Assembly (NCBI GenBank): GCA_037389465.1
Contig: JAZARR010000007.1
Span: 1 to 64,000, forward strand
Length of the DNA stretch: 64,000 bases
Direction of reading: 5' to 3'
Source: Baylisascaris procyonis
Lineage: Eukaryota; Nematoda; Chromadorea; Rhabditida; Ascarididae
Shown here: piece after piece, positions 11,334-24,045 of the stretch
Layout of the letters: each line of letters starts with the position of its first letter
Position numbering within the stretch: position 1 is the first letter of the stretch
The notes under the pieces: generated by a model
The model's database searches: none
What the model was told of the DNA's origin: nothing
The model's input: the letters and a program-made list of their open reading frames with translations, nothing else
Position numbers and translations under genes: made by a program

Positions 11334-14300
11334 ATGACTGATACAGGAAGGTGCTGGAATACGACCACATTTAATTCCGCCTGTTCTCTAACTTCGAACG
11401 ATACCAGGTGAAGTTTGACTTTTATTAGCGTTTATCTTGGCTTGAGGCCATATGATGCATACAAATCGATGTAGTTTCACCATGTTGCTTCTAAATTTGC
11501 ATCTATCATGCCTTTACTTGACTCAATTCCTGCGACATCTTGAAGATGCCCAAATTCTGGAACGGTCATTTTATCGTTGTTTTAGCGGGACATGGCGACT
11601 ACAATCGTCAGAGACGTCGAAATTCGTCCCCGATCTTCTGAAGACAGATGCTGTAGTCATTGACGACTTTGATTTGCAGTGTAAAGCGGACGAGTCTGGA
11701 AGGTACTTTTCTCTTTTGTCTTCCCCACTTTTTCTGCTACATTTTTTTCCAATTCATTGTTGTGAATCGAAAAATTTCGAATTTAGAACCCTTTTTATCA
11801 CACACGGTCACATTTGGTAAGTGCCTAAAGTTTTGAACTTCCGGAGCTTCTCTAGCCTTCATGGATATCGGTCAAATAAATGATGGTCAAAATTCAGTCT
11901 ATCGTGGTTTGGTAATCTCCTGATCGGTAGTCTAGGCGATACTCAAAGACGAAGAGCACAGGGCAGTTTTAGCCGATCGAGCTTTATAGGGCACCATCTC
12001 TAATGGTTAGAGCAGATGCCATTCTTATGTTTTAAAACTATATTTATCCAATGAAATCAATAAATATTCGATGTATAGTTCGAGCTTCATGTCAAACTGG
12101 GAGGAACGAATGTCTTCATTGCAGTATGAATGTATTCGCAAGCACTCGCTCAGCTAAGATGAGAGCACCTCTTTTCATTTCTGAGAAATTTGCATATGCA
12201 AATTCGATCGAATTTGATTGAACCAAATCATTTGAAAGATTTTTTTAGCTTTCAATACAATTTCAGGCAAATGTACACATATACGGTTACATGGCATGAA
12301 AAATCGAATGGAGATAATAATGGGAGTGAAGAATTCAAAGAAGCCGAGCCAACATTTTCATTCTTGAACGGTAATAGAACTGCATTGACCGACTGGCTAT
12401 TTATTATACCTTGAAATAATCAATGCAAATAATTATGGAAAAATTAGCAACTAGAAACGTCGAAGTGACGGACGTTTCTGGATAACTATTTTGTGGATTC
12501 ATATCATTGGTGACCAGCACTTAAATTCACTGATTTGATGATCACGATTAGATTCCTTTTTCGATTAAAGTGATCAAATGTTGTCGGACCAAAGATCAAA
12601 CAGGCATACTTCGTTGAAGTGTTTGAAGAGAACTATAGTCGTTTATTTCTTTAGTTAGGCTATAAATGCTTAAGCTTATGTGCCTTTAAAGCGTCATCGT
12701 CTGCAAGCAAGAATGCGGTAAGAAATGACCTAGACGAAAGATGCCGTCGTTGGGCCCCGTCGAATACACCTAAAACCATTCAACAATGTCGCTGTGATGG
12801 TCCTTGTGGAAAGATAAAGGTATATCTTTCATTTAACCACAACAAAAATCCATCAGACGAGATGCGTACTGAGATTTTCCCCTTCAACCGTAGATTCTTG
12901 ACCATGAGGGGTTTCCTCATCGTTCTTTCTTATGCATTAGTTTCTCCGAATGAAATGAAAAATTCACAACCAGTTGGTGTCGTTCCAAAATCATGCATGA
13001 ATATTAGCAGGGTTTCCATTGGAATATTCAGATATATTTAGTGTTCACTGACTGACTCGGATATTGAATGAACATCTGATTAGAGGGAATTCTAATGTGC
13101 GAAAGAATTTGAATAAATGGTCGTGCCTATCCGTTATTACTGACAGAAACTAGACTCAAAATGCAAACACGGATACGACCGATAATTGCATACGTCAAAA
13201 GCCTAAACTCGTCCTAAATTGGACTCATCTGCACTCCCAAAAGTAGCATCATTTTGTCTAGAAAATGTCATTTTCATTTTTTTCACTAAACAGGCTCTGA
13301 GGAAATAAAATTGTTCTTTTTTCGTTTATTGCTACGGACCAAAAATAAACTTTCACATAAGTGGGCAAAAAGTCCCATCAAATCTACTTTTGAAGAGATT
13401 TTTCGTTGTTTATTTCCCTTCGCTGATGCTTTATCCACAAAGATCAGGTAAACATATGCGCACAGAGGAAGTTGCTAGTAATTAGATATTTGGTTGATGT
13501 GCTTTCCTAATGCACAATTTGCACAATTATGCAGCAATGAGAAATAATCGAAAGAAATTGCAGTCAGTAGGTGAGATGCGATCAATGGGTCTTTGTGATC
13601 ATACGATATGTCAAGATTGCTATGAAAACGCACCAGCAGTAGCGGCTAGAGGTTATTTTAATATGGGATATTCTAGAATTCTTCATTTAATCAAGCGTAT
13701 CATATTGTTAGATGATCAAAAAATGCATAGCAACAAGAAAACTTACAGAATGATCCCGTAAAGAAAATTGTGAATGAGATTAATAAAATTTAGCTGATAC
13801 CAAAATGGTTACTAATAAAGAAGAGAATATATTGAATAAAATATATGCAAATTTCATCTCTCAGAAGTGAATCATATCCTAGATCGATGGACAAAGTGTT
13901 GATTCCATATAAGATAAGATCTTTGAAATTACACCAAAAGATAGACGGTAGGATTCGCGAAAATTCTCCATTAGAGAAAGGCGAGGAAAGCTTTTAGCTA
14001 TTGCTTCGGCAAGTTTTTTGCGAGAAGATGATAAATTAAAAGCCTATCACAATTTACATCCACGGAGAGGTTGTTTAGCTGTGATTGCAGCAGTTGATGA
14101 GGAAAATATGCGTTAAATATCTGGAAATTTTTCAGCAATAATTACTGAGGTGCTTAAAAACTGAAACCTAATAGAGCAATCATTAACACTATAATATACT
14201 TTCAAGTGTGTTCCAGCATTCAAACAATACAAGGAAGAGTTTTTTTTAATGATTGAATAATATTGGTATCCATAATGAATATGCAAACTTCTCAAGCATA

Positions 14301-16763
14301 TCTTTGATGAAATTTACATATGTGGATCTTCGAGCCTCAAAACTCTCGTACTTTTTGAGTGTCGTTTGACAACAATTATACAGTTCTAGTGAAGAATATG
14401 TTCATTTAACTTCTATGTTGTCGATGAGACTTTCAACGCGCATGGCTCTTCACTAGCGCATAGGGAATGATGTTTGCTCATCCACAAACGACCGTCCAAA
14501 CTGCAACAGTGCTCATTTAATGTACTGATACAAATGTTGAAGCCTGAAGGCTAACATTATTTCATCATATTTATAGGCACAGAGGGCTGTCCGAATCTGG
14601 CTTGCTATTTAACGGATCTCGCTTGCCTCTGTACGGATCGCCAACGTCGTCGCAAGAAATTCCGTCAGATTCTTGAAATGGAACGTCAGCGTGGTGACAA
14701 CGCTTCAAAGAACAACGCAGATGCCAACAACGTCAGTAGTGACCAACAAGTATGTCTATTTGATTTGATGACATTGACATGAGAAGGTGGCAGGGGGAAG
14801 GAGGTGAGAAAGCACCAGAAAGGAGACGGGGTTTCAATTGCTATTTCTTTTATTTAGACAGTTTAGGATGTGTAACCGTTCTTGAAAAGAGAAAGGGGGC
14901 GGTGTGCTTTAACATGTTCGTCCTAAATTATTGTGCAACCTCGAAAGTCAGTCCTTGGTGTTTACAATGTTTGCAAAAAGTCGTTTTATTTGAAGGGAAA
15001 ATGAACCGTAATAATTGAAATTTATGAAAGATTTTCTGCTATTTTTTTTTTGCTTCAACTTTTAATGAAAATACAATAGAGATGCGAAAGGATGAAGAAC
15101 AACTCAAAGCAACGTTTAATGATTTTTTATTTTCGACCGTATCTAAGGGAATAAAACGACCACTGGAAAAGTATGCTATTGGACGGCAATTGTTAATCCT
15201 TACTGAGCGATTATAAAAAATTTTATACTCTCAATAGAGTGTGGGAAATTTCGCCAATCAAGATCCACAGTTTCAACGGTTTTAGTAAAATTCAACTTAA
15301 CATTGAGTATAGAACTAGGCTACTTTGTTTTTCGTGAATTTTAACGTAATTTCTTATATTCAAGGTAGGGGCTATATTAAAGAGAGTACGGTAAGTGAAA
15401 ATTTTTCAGCAGTGGGGGCAGCCAAGTCCAGTAAATAGTGTTCCATGTGTTCATTTGGTTGATGTTCGTGCAACAACATTCATCGCTGAACATGGTCATC
15501 GACGCATTCAAAAGAAGCAGAAAATTGTCGAAATGCACGATAACTATACTCTTCAAGAAGCCATTAATATGCTTCAGGATTATCCACGCAGCAAAGCGTA
15601 ATACCTTTTAATTTCAATTATATTCTTTTATTTAAATTTGTGAATGATACAATTGCACTGTTCTCTGCTCGTCCTGGATTTTGATAGAAAGCATAAAATA
15701 CTAATTGTCGGGTTCGAACAGGTGCCCATTATGCAGCCAAGTAACCTTAAAACACTGGGTTATCCTAAGTACCTTGTCAGGTGCTATAAGATATTCTGTC
15801 GGCTTCTTATCGCATCTTTTGAAGGAAGAGATCGCATAAAAAAGCAGCGATCGTAAATTATTGACAGATGAGTATGTTCAGAGAAGTACAGCTGTCCTGA
15901 GCACTTAGTTAGGTGCTGCCCTATCGTATCTACTAAATCTGAAGATTATATACACCTCGGAACTATTAGAGATAGGGATTCTACACAATTTCTTTCTGCT
16001 AGAGGTAGGCAATTGTTACTAAACAGCTGGGATCCTTTCCATTTCCAATCTACTAGAGGGAAGGGGATCTAACATAGACTTCAATTGAGACACTCTTACA
16101 GGGAACTTTTATGTCTGCAATGTGGATTTGCAAATGCAAGACGGATGCAGTCTCAACATAAGAGCTATAGGTTTCCGTTGAGAAAAGTAATTAAATGCAC
16201 GATTTCAATTCTAATATATGTTCTACGATGCACTACTATGCGTTTTTGACGAAAGATTAGAAGTGAAATGAGCTTTTCTTGGTCGATTCATAAAAACAGA
16301 TTCGGTCGATTTATAACAATATAACAGATAAAATAAAATATAACAGATTCGATTTATAACAGATTTATAACAGATTCGATTAACAGATTAATTTATAAAC
16401 AGATTTATCTCTGTCAATTCTTCAATATGTCACTATTCCTTATTTGTTAAAGCTCTCCAATGAATTTTTTTTTTTTTGCGGAAATAATGTAAAATAATGA
16501 AATCATACTGAAAGAATTTTTTCTAAATTAGAAATGATTGTTGTCGGATTCTAAAAGATATGTGATCCTTCTGCATCATACCGTGCCATTAAGCAATGTT
16601 AATTTTTAGGAGCGAATTAATTGGTATCATATATTATTGCTTAAATGGTCGTGTCAACGAGCGTGCCTCATGGAAAAGAATCGGCCCTAATGACCTCGCT
16701 TTGCCGCTTGTCAATTTCGAAAATGCCGATGACCGCATTGATATTATTTTCGACTGCACTTAA
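11334..16763 (+). CDS. RING-like zinc-binding protein, eight exons
   Basis: Exons: 11334-11407, 11586-11702, 12267-12370, 12692-12910, 13535-13651, 14577-14749, 15410-15597 and 16610-16763 (TAA 16761-16763). Every junction is AG/GT and the phases agree, giving about 381 residues. The middle carries LCDHTICQDCYENAP followed, across the exon 5/6 junction, by GTEGCPNLACYLTDLACLCT. This C-x-H-x2-C-x2-C...C-x4-C pattern is the second half of a C3HC4 RING. Upstream, RCDGPCG adds cysteines, but no C-x2-C pair sits at normal RING spacing. A basic RQRRRKKFRQ stretch and a C-terminal domain ending NFENADDRIDIIFDCT follow. RING proteins usually act as ubiquitin ligases; that role is inferred. Exons 3-8 are firm. 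Exon 1 is uncertain: another plus frame there is protein-like but has two stops, and the gene could extend 5' to 10820. I could not name a family member. Confidence 0.72.
16291..16409 (+). repeat. Degenerate AT-rich minisatellite (ATAACAGATT-type)
   Basis: Short imperfect repeats of TTTATAACAGATT and ACAGATTCGATT lie in the last intron of the RING-like gene. Confidence 0.7.
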
Positions 16764-18859
16764 TCACTCCTCCTCCCCCCTTCCTTCTCTTTCCTTTCCC
16801 TTTCAAATTGCTTCTATCCTTTGTTTTGTACTCTTGAAATATCGAAGATACCTTTGAAGTGACTGGAAGATGAATCTTATCGCCTTCGGACTCTTCTTTT
16901 CCTCTCCTAGCTTTTCCCAACATTAGCCATGTTGAGGTAATCAATCTTTATTCGGCCTTCCGCCTACCTAATCAACCTAACTTGTATTCCTTCCGCTCTC
17001 ATAATACATAAGCATTTTTAAAACAAAAACTAATACACAAGTTGTCTGCACATGTCAACTTTTAGAGTTGGAAAAAAATTAGTTATTTATTCCAAATAAG
17101 TAGCCGAATAAGTAAGAACCAACTGAAACCTAGAAGTTCCGCCGAAATCGAGCTCTGATAAACGCAGTTGATCTAATAATGAAACGTAAAATTTAACAAT
17201 TGCCGTCACGAAGAAGTTATATCTAAATGCCTAGTGCTAGCATTTTAGTTCAGGTTGGTTCGTCTTTTTTACGTAACATCCTACCGAAGACATTCTGCAT
17301 AACTGTTTCAGCGATTCAATGAGTTCTGTGCAGTTCTCTTTTGAATGTCCTTCGAGTTGAGTGGTTTCCTCTCACTACCTGCATACGGTTCATAATATTT
17401 AATGTAAATGTTCTATGCTTCTTTAGTTTATCTTCTTCGGTCTTGTTTATCTCAATTCACCTTATATCTATCTCTGTTCGCATTTTCCATCCATACCTGT
17501 ACCTTTCAGTTTTTTCACAAATACAAATTGAATATCAATATTGTTTCCTTTACAAGAGAAGAGAATATTTATACAGGAGCAGCTAAGAAAAAGAATCAAA
17601 TAAAACATCGCCATCATTTGGGAAGCATTTTTAAAAATATTTAAACCTTCTTAAAAAGTATAAAGCTTATCATAAAAAGATACTTATTACTTCATGAAGT
17701 TTATGACCATCTTGCGGTCATGCTGTGATTTCCTGTCATCCTGCACAATTTACCTCATACAAAAATAAAAGCTTTTTTAAGGAAGAAAGGTCAGATTTAC
17801 GATCAGATTTTTAAGACTTTCGAATATGGGACAACTCTGATTTGCTAAGGAGGTTTTCATCCTTCTAAATTTCCTTCAAACAGGTAATATGCATGTAAAT
17901 AAACCTAACTTATTTCTATATTAAAGGTAGGCGTATCAATATACATAATAAAGCAATAGTTCAAATTACTATTCGATCAGAAAGCTCATTACACAACTAA
18001 GGTAACTATTACACGTGACTATTTGTCAACTCCAATCATGGTTGACATATTCACGTGATTTTCATAATATTGGCATGAGCTCTGCGCGATTCTAAACACT
18101 ATATTAAATGAAGAGACGACGAGAGAGATGAAGAAACGAAAAATATGAACATTTATGAAGAGCGAGAGAAACATAACGAAACTACGTATGTCGAGCGTTA
18201 GACAAATAGTGATCGTTCTTACTCAATTTCTATGATATTCGCTACAACCGTTGGCACTCACTATCGCTTTTTTTTAAATTTAAATCGATGCTTATATTCA
18301 ATGTGAGAATTTTTATTTTATTTAGAAGGTGTTTTTATTATTTGAATACTGAAGTAATCTAATCGCTAATTTACGCAATTTTTTTAAAAAAACTTGAAAA
18401 TATTTTATAATTTTCAGTGATATGTATTTTCAATAATATTTAAATTTTTTTTTTGAATTATTGAAGCATTTCTTTTCTATATTAACAAAATCAATTGAAT
18501 TAAATTGTTTTTCTCATATTTAAAAATGCTTTCAAATAGATGAATCCAGTAAACTTGAATCCATGCCAATTTTTTTTTGTGGGGGGGGGGAGGGGAGGTC
18601 AAAAATTGTAACTTTTAGTCTTTTTCCTCCATTTATTACTTGGAATAACTACTAAAGATTGTTGATGCGTAAAAGTGGGAAATTGAGAAACAATAAGCGT
18701 TTACTGGAAAGGATATAGATTATAAGGAAATGAGAGGAGTGTGTGCATCGCTAAATGCAATAAAGGAATGCATGCTGCAATAGTCTGAGAGGGCAGTTTT
18801 GTTTGCTGTTCTGCTTTCTTCACTTATCCTTCCCCTCCTCCCCTCATCTTCTCCCCTTT
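16764..18859. other. Intergenic, no gene seen
   Basis: AT-rich with polyT and polyA runs and a G-run near 18580. A short acidic open segment near 18110-18200 (includes EETKNMNIYEEREKHNETT) is too small and has no splice context to support a gene call. It presumably includes the 3' UTR of the RING-like gene at its left end. Confidence 0.5.
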
Positions 18860-20445
18860 TGGCGACTGCGACGGGTCCACGAGAGCTGTCTGGTCGGTTG
18901 TCGAATTCGGTAGCCATCCGGAGCTGCGTAGAGTCGGGGTTGCCCAACGATCACAATGAATCACTAAATAGAACAAATTCGCCGCAAAGGCGGCTGACTA
19001 TACATCTGCAGGAAAGCATTCAAAGCTCGACTACACAAACACACCAGAACACTGAAAAAAGCGACACATGAAGTGAAACAAAGACGATGTTAGTCCGGTG
19101 ATGGTCGGATCGAGGGCGGCCAGCTTTGCCAATTGTGATTTACAGCCCAATTCGAGAAAGGAGAGCTTCTCCAGTGTGGTCTCGATATCTTCCGGCGGTG
19201 GTGGCGAGTCCTTTTGGGTCTGCAGCCGTCCTGGTGACCGCTTCATGTTCGGCCGCTATCGTCGTCGGAGCATCGTTTTTTGTGGTAAGAGTTTGCAGAA
19301 GTTGCTCCAAACGATTATATTGCATTTGCAGCCTTTTTGTGAGTGAGCAGCCTTTGTTTTGGTTCCACTGTAGCCATGGTCGTGCGAAGTTGCTCCGCTT
19401 GTTCGGCGAGGGAAAGGGACTCGATTGGGCAGAAGTCCAGGAGCGTCTTGGCGTCGGATAACAGTGGTTCGCAACCCGCTAAAATTGACTTAGCGGCGAG
19501 CAGAATGGCTGTCAAGCGGGCGGGATTTGTAGCAGCTCCTTCTCCAGTGGTCACGTTCTGAATATATCGAATATGGTTTTTTTGCAGGCGGCGGCGACGA
19601 CGGGTTCAAGGAAGCACCATGTGACGACCCGAATGGGTTGCGGGAGCTGTCGGAATAGTCGTTCAAAGAGATTTGAGCATGAAGAAACTCGTCTGTAACT
19701 TTGGGCAGCGTGTTGGCTGTGAATATTTGTTGCCCTCCGTCTGCGAAGACGATGTTGAACTGGACTTTGTAGCTTTGATTGGCGAGCTCTGCTGAAATTC
19801 CGACTGCCTTAATCAAGATTTGGCCTTTTCCCATTTTCTTGAATCGGAGGCGATTGACAAATTCCTCGGTGATGAAGGAGAGTTAATTTCCTGCTTGCTG
19901 CAGTCGCCTTGTGGCGACTGTATTGGGTCCGCGAGAGCTGTCTGGTCGGTTGTCGAAGTCGGTAGCCGTCCGGAGCTGCGTAGAGTCGAGGTTTGCCCAG
20001 CGATGTCTAAAGTTGCCCGTCCTTGCCTTATATAGCTGTCGCCATGAATGGGGAGTTGTTATGAATTGAAGATCATCTTTTCTCCTCTTCATGAATGGGG
20101 AATCGCTGTGAATGGAGAATTGCATTTTTCTCCGATCACTTACTTCATAAGATCTTCAAGGAGTTACTTCATAAAACAAAAGGGGACTCGCTTGAATGTA
20201 GAGTCGTTGCGATGAATAGGGAATCATTGATGTAAATGGAGTATCTTCGCTGTGAATGGAGAATCGCCAGCTGCTGCCGTGCTGATTTAGCCGCGTCATG
20301 TTGCTGCTTGATTTGGAAAAGTGCATCTTGGTGCGTCATGAATTCAGTGAGTGCATCTTTGGTATGCCTTGATGCACGTCATTGAAAGAATGGTTGTTTA
20401 ATTAGCAGTGTCAATTGGAACCCTTTTATAAGAGGTTCCAACACC
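18860..20445 (-). mobile_element. Degenerate LTR-retroelement relic (BEL/Pao-like guess)
   Basis: A roughly 90-bp sequence is repeated in direct orientation at 18863-18950 and 19912-20000 (shared core AGAGCTGTCTGGTCGGTTGT). Between the copies lie GC-rich minus-strand readings. That at 19315-19554 resembles a retroelement Gag N-terminus: alanine- and leucine-rich, with ESLSLAEQAEQLRTTMATVE. The reading at 19490-19834 contains VFADGGQQIFTANTLPKVTD, reminiscent of the Gag-Pro region of BEL/Pao elements. On the minus strand the sequence starting near 20443 reads TGTTGGAACCTCTTATAAAA, a typical LTR start with a TATA-like box. No reverse transcriptase or integrase is visible and all readings are short and broken, so the element is dead or non-autonomous. 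The BEL/Pao assignment is inference only. Confidence 0.45.
20040..20275. repeat. Degenerate short repeats inside the putative LTR
   Basis: Variants of TGAATGGGGAATCG occur six or more times here. A block near TCTTCAAGGAGTTACTTCATA at 20153 recurs at about 20532, so the long-terminal-repeat region carries internal duplications. Confidence 0.5.
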
Positions 20446-21283
20446 TGTTCTTCCTCTACCCACGGAAATTGTACAAGTATTCTGATCATATAAGAAAATC
20501 GTGCTTACCGATATTTGTGTGGTCTTAAATATCTTCAAGGAATTACTTCATAAAACTTGCTCAATATAAGATCGAATATTTTTTGCACATCTGCAGTTCC
20601 GCTCACTCACCTCAACCAGTTCCATGAATTGCTTACAAGTAACAAAATTGCACGCAGTAATGTGTCCATCGTTTTTATTGATGCAGTCACTCGCTAAAAA
20701 TGTTTGATTTTTATGCAACAGCACTTGTGTAAAATGGGAATTTGAGCAGTTGAAAGTGCATTCTAATTTTCGGTACTGTGAGTGAATCTCTATAACTTCT
20801 TTTAAGGTCGTAGGTCAACCTCATTATTGGCATAGGAAACCCTCTATGATATACTTTGTTCCCATGAAATTTTATAGTTCTGCCTTTGGTGGTTCGTAGG
20901 TTGAAACCACTAAACAGACGGACAAACTTATAGACATGTGCTCAGACATGACTTTGCTGTAATATGCTTTCATAGCTTGCAGCATGCTGCAAATTTGGAG
21001 AGTCATTAAGGATAGAAAGGAAACAAAAACAGAGCAGTTATCATATGATATAAAATAAAAATAATTGATTTGATTTAAAAAAATATAGACGGAAAATCTT
21101 GATAAATAAAACAGGACGAATGCAAAAAATACATCAATATAGTTACGTCGTGAAATACTTAATAATCACCGCACCCAGTGACGAAGTTAACCGGAAGTGT
21201 ACAAATTCGATGCCCAATTTGATATTTGAATAGGTACAAATCGATAAGAGTAGGCATATATCGAATGCAATTACAACACTATG

Positions 21284-21286
<3 letters not shown>

Positions 21287-21325
<39 letters not shown>
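21287..21325. repeat. (AT)n microsatellite
   Basis: About 39 bases of TA dinucleotide repeat. Confidence 0.95.
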
Positions 21326-21329
<4 letters not shown>

Positions 21330-22118
21330 ATGTATACAAGAATACTCTTTTATGTGTTTCGTCAAAAAAAAAACTTTCTTCATTGTTCTATTTTAATCGA
21401 TTCACTCCGATTTGATTTCATCGGCATTCATCAAATTGAATCATTGTTGGCACGCATTGTTACGCTTCTATACTATGCGCATTTTTCACTTCCTCTTTCA
21501 ACACTTTTTTTTTTGCAATTTCATTATTTGTTTTCCAATTTTGGAAAATTTCTAATAATTAGATTGAAATTTTATTTTCTGATTTTAAAATTTATTCTTT
21601 TTTTCACATCTTTTTCCATCTATAATTGCGAATTATGGTGCATTATGGTGCATATAGTCTTGATTGAAAGCTGTTTCATATTGATCCATCAACTACGAAA
21701 AAATTATGGCTATCTGAAAGAATCAAAGAAGTTTTATGCATTTTAATTCCATGTGATTTTCGTCTCTCACCTTCAAACCGCAAAAAGAAGCGAATGTTCT
21801 ATAGAAGATCTATATGATGGTTGAATATTCAAATTTTCGAGGCTTTGTTCCCTATATTTTGTGTTTCGTTAATACTCTTTAAAGGTGACTGGTCAAACAA
21901 GCAGAATATAAAGGCGCTTATCATGCCAGTTGTTTTATGCCTTTCCGTTTATCTTTTGCTAATTGAGGACGCATCAAATTTGACGTTTGCTGTTGCGTTG
22001 AATTTATTGGTAGATTTCTGCATTGAATGATTATGTGTGCAATAAAGCGCTTGGCTAACACCTAAGAAAAGTATTTTACATATTGCATCTAGTCATTTTT
22101 TTGAGGTTGTGCGGAAAT

Positions 22119-22193
22119 GCTGCTTACCCACGGATCCAAACTTGCGAACTTCTATTTGGTGGGCAAATGTTCTACCACTGAGCTATCGTAGAT
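22119..22193 (-). pseudogene. tRNA-derived relic (A-box-like)
   Basis: On the minus strand the sequence reads CTACGATAGCTCAGTGGTAG, a near-perfect polymerase III A box and tRNA D arm, followed by a possible short anticodon stem (ATTT/AAAT). The T-arm region (AGTTTGGATCC) departs from the GGTTCGAATCC consensus. The 5' and 3' ends do not pair into an acceptor stem. It is therefore a tRNA pseudogene or the head of a tRNA-derived SINE, not a functional tRNA. Confidence 0.4.
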
Positions 22194-23640
22194 GGTTTCC
22201 GAGCGGCATTATTTTTGTTTAGGCTCGATTATTTTATTTGTACGTATATGCATAAATTTAACATGCATTCATGCCCTTACTTTATAAGCAAAATGTTTCA
22301 TACACCTTTGTGATAAGCGCATATTTACAGTAGTTTGCAGTGGAAATCGGATTGAGGAGCCTCAGTTCCTCTGAAAACTCGAAAGGAAATATCAGCTAAA
22401 AAATTTTCAATCTCAATAAGCTTAGCTTATTGTTGATGGAGAATAGTTCATACATGCAATTTTTTTGCTAACGAAAGTAGTTTTCCTGTATTTTTTAACT
22501 GAAAAAAAAAATTTTATAACGCATGTGCGCCTCTCTCCATAATTAAGGGGGGGGGGGGTTGAGATGAGGACAACGCCTAGTTTCCGCATTTCAGGAATTG
22601 ATCTCACTCAGACGATAGGTAAACAAGAAATAAAGCTTTCCGAATTTTGATAGAATTTTCCTCACTAAAGGTCATCATTCTTTGAAAGATTGTATCGGGT
22701 TTCAGTTTTGCACTCTTAGAATCGAACCTGCGATAACTTTATAAAAAAAGTTTTGATGGCGACCATTTTAGTACTTCGCTATTTTTGTGAGAATTGATGA
22801 CTTCCAAAAAAAAATTTTACGAAATAGAAGAAAAGGTTCCTCTTATGGTCCATTAAAATCTAAAAAATTCTTTTCCATTGAAATTCTAAAGAGAAATAAT
22901 AGAGCACAATGTATATCACTAGGTAATTCTACGTAAATGTGTTAGCAAAATTGAGATACGATCGTTTCTTGAGTTTGTTTTTAAACGCGCAGAAAATTTT
23001 ATCAATTTTTCTTTCAAGAAAAAAGGGAAATAAAATTCAATCCAGAGAATCGCCCACCTTTGATAGATCGTATAGCTATTTTGTTGATTCTCTCAAGTTT
23101 GCAAATATGTTTTGTTATCACATTTCTTATCAAATACATTCGGGATTACAATTGTTAAAAATTGCTCGTTTTACACGTGTTTTGTTATCAACACTCTTCT
23201 CTATCATTTCTTACTTCCCACCTGCTCTTAACATGACGTCATAACTGTCGATTTTTTTTTTAAGTCTTTTGAAATTCATGGAATGCACGAAGACAGTTGT
23301 CTTCATATCACAACGATAAGAGAAAAATGTTCTTTAGCGTTGATGGAAACTTATGCAGCATTTTCTTTGCATAAATCTATATTATATGAGTTTATGTTTT
23401 ATTTACCGATGTGCATATTTAATTTATTGTATTTTTCCTTTTATTTATTCATCGTTATTGGGTATCTTCCATTTTGCTTAGGAAAGGATTTTGGGAAACT
23501 TTTTTAGCGCTGCTGTTATTAATGTTGCTACTACTATTGCAGCTTCCCCTATATTTTCTTCGTTTTCCGCAGGCAATCTTCAAGTTCACTCACTCCTTAC
23601 ATTGAAGCATAAAGGGAAGTAGGGAATGGGGAAAGATTTG

Positions 23641-23900
23641 GAAACTCACTCACTGGTCGACGAAGGTGACCTCGGTGACGAAGGGGTGTGACGGTTCGGG
23701 TGATGGACGGGGTTGACCAGGATGAGATGAGGTGAAGATAAAGTTCTCAGAAGTGATGTGAAGCGTTCGCCCCTTTTAAATGCGATCCATCCTCATGAAT
23801 GTCGACTAGCCGGCTGGGGCTAGTCGACATTGTTCCAGCCGACAGTTCCAGCCGACGGGTGGATTTCGATTCTAGTAACTGCCGATTCGAAAGTATCGAC
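23641..23900. promoter_or_regulatory. GC-rich island with a perfect inverted repeat
   Basis: A GC-rich patch about 1.3 kb upstream of the methionine synthase start. It contains AATGTCGACTAGCC (23798-23811), the spacer GGCTGG, and the exact reverse complement (23818-23831), followed by the direct repeat TTCCAGCCGACAG/TTCCAGCCGACGG. On the minus strand 23655-23760 is also open and proline-rich (PGQPRPSPEPSHPFVTEVTF) with a GTGAGT donor, so a minus-strand exon is an alternative. Function is unknown. Confidence 0.35.
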
Positions 23901-24045
23901 CATCAATGGAAACAATGTCACAAGGAATTTATTTTCTTGTTGCTTTATTATGGTAATATATTCGTGATATTTGATTAATTTTGCATTATTATTCTTTTAC
24001 ACCGCCGATAAGCATACTTCATTACTTTTTTGAACGATGTCATAA

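Larger units (their letters stand above)
20446..23640. other. Intergenic, no gene seen
   Basis: AT-rich DNA with an AT microsatellite, a G-run at about 22548-22558 and a tRNA-like relic (both kinds listed where informative). The 140-codon open frame at 21324-21746 is almost entirely F, L, I, Y and S from T-rich DNA and is not credible. Confidence 0.5.

Noticed and set aside
21324..21746. 140-codon plus-strand open frame
   Set aside because: It translates T-rich DNA beside an AT microsatellite into F/L/I/Y-rich sequence, as expected by chance.
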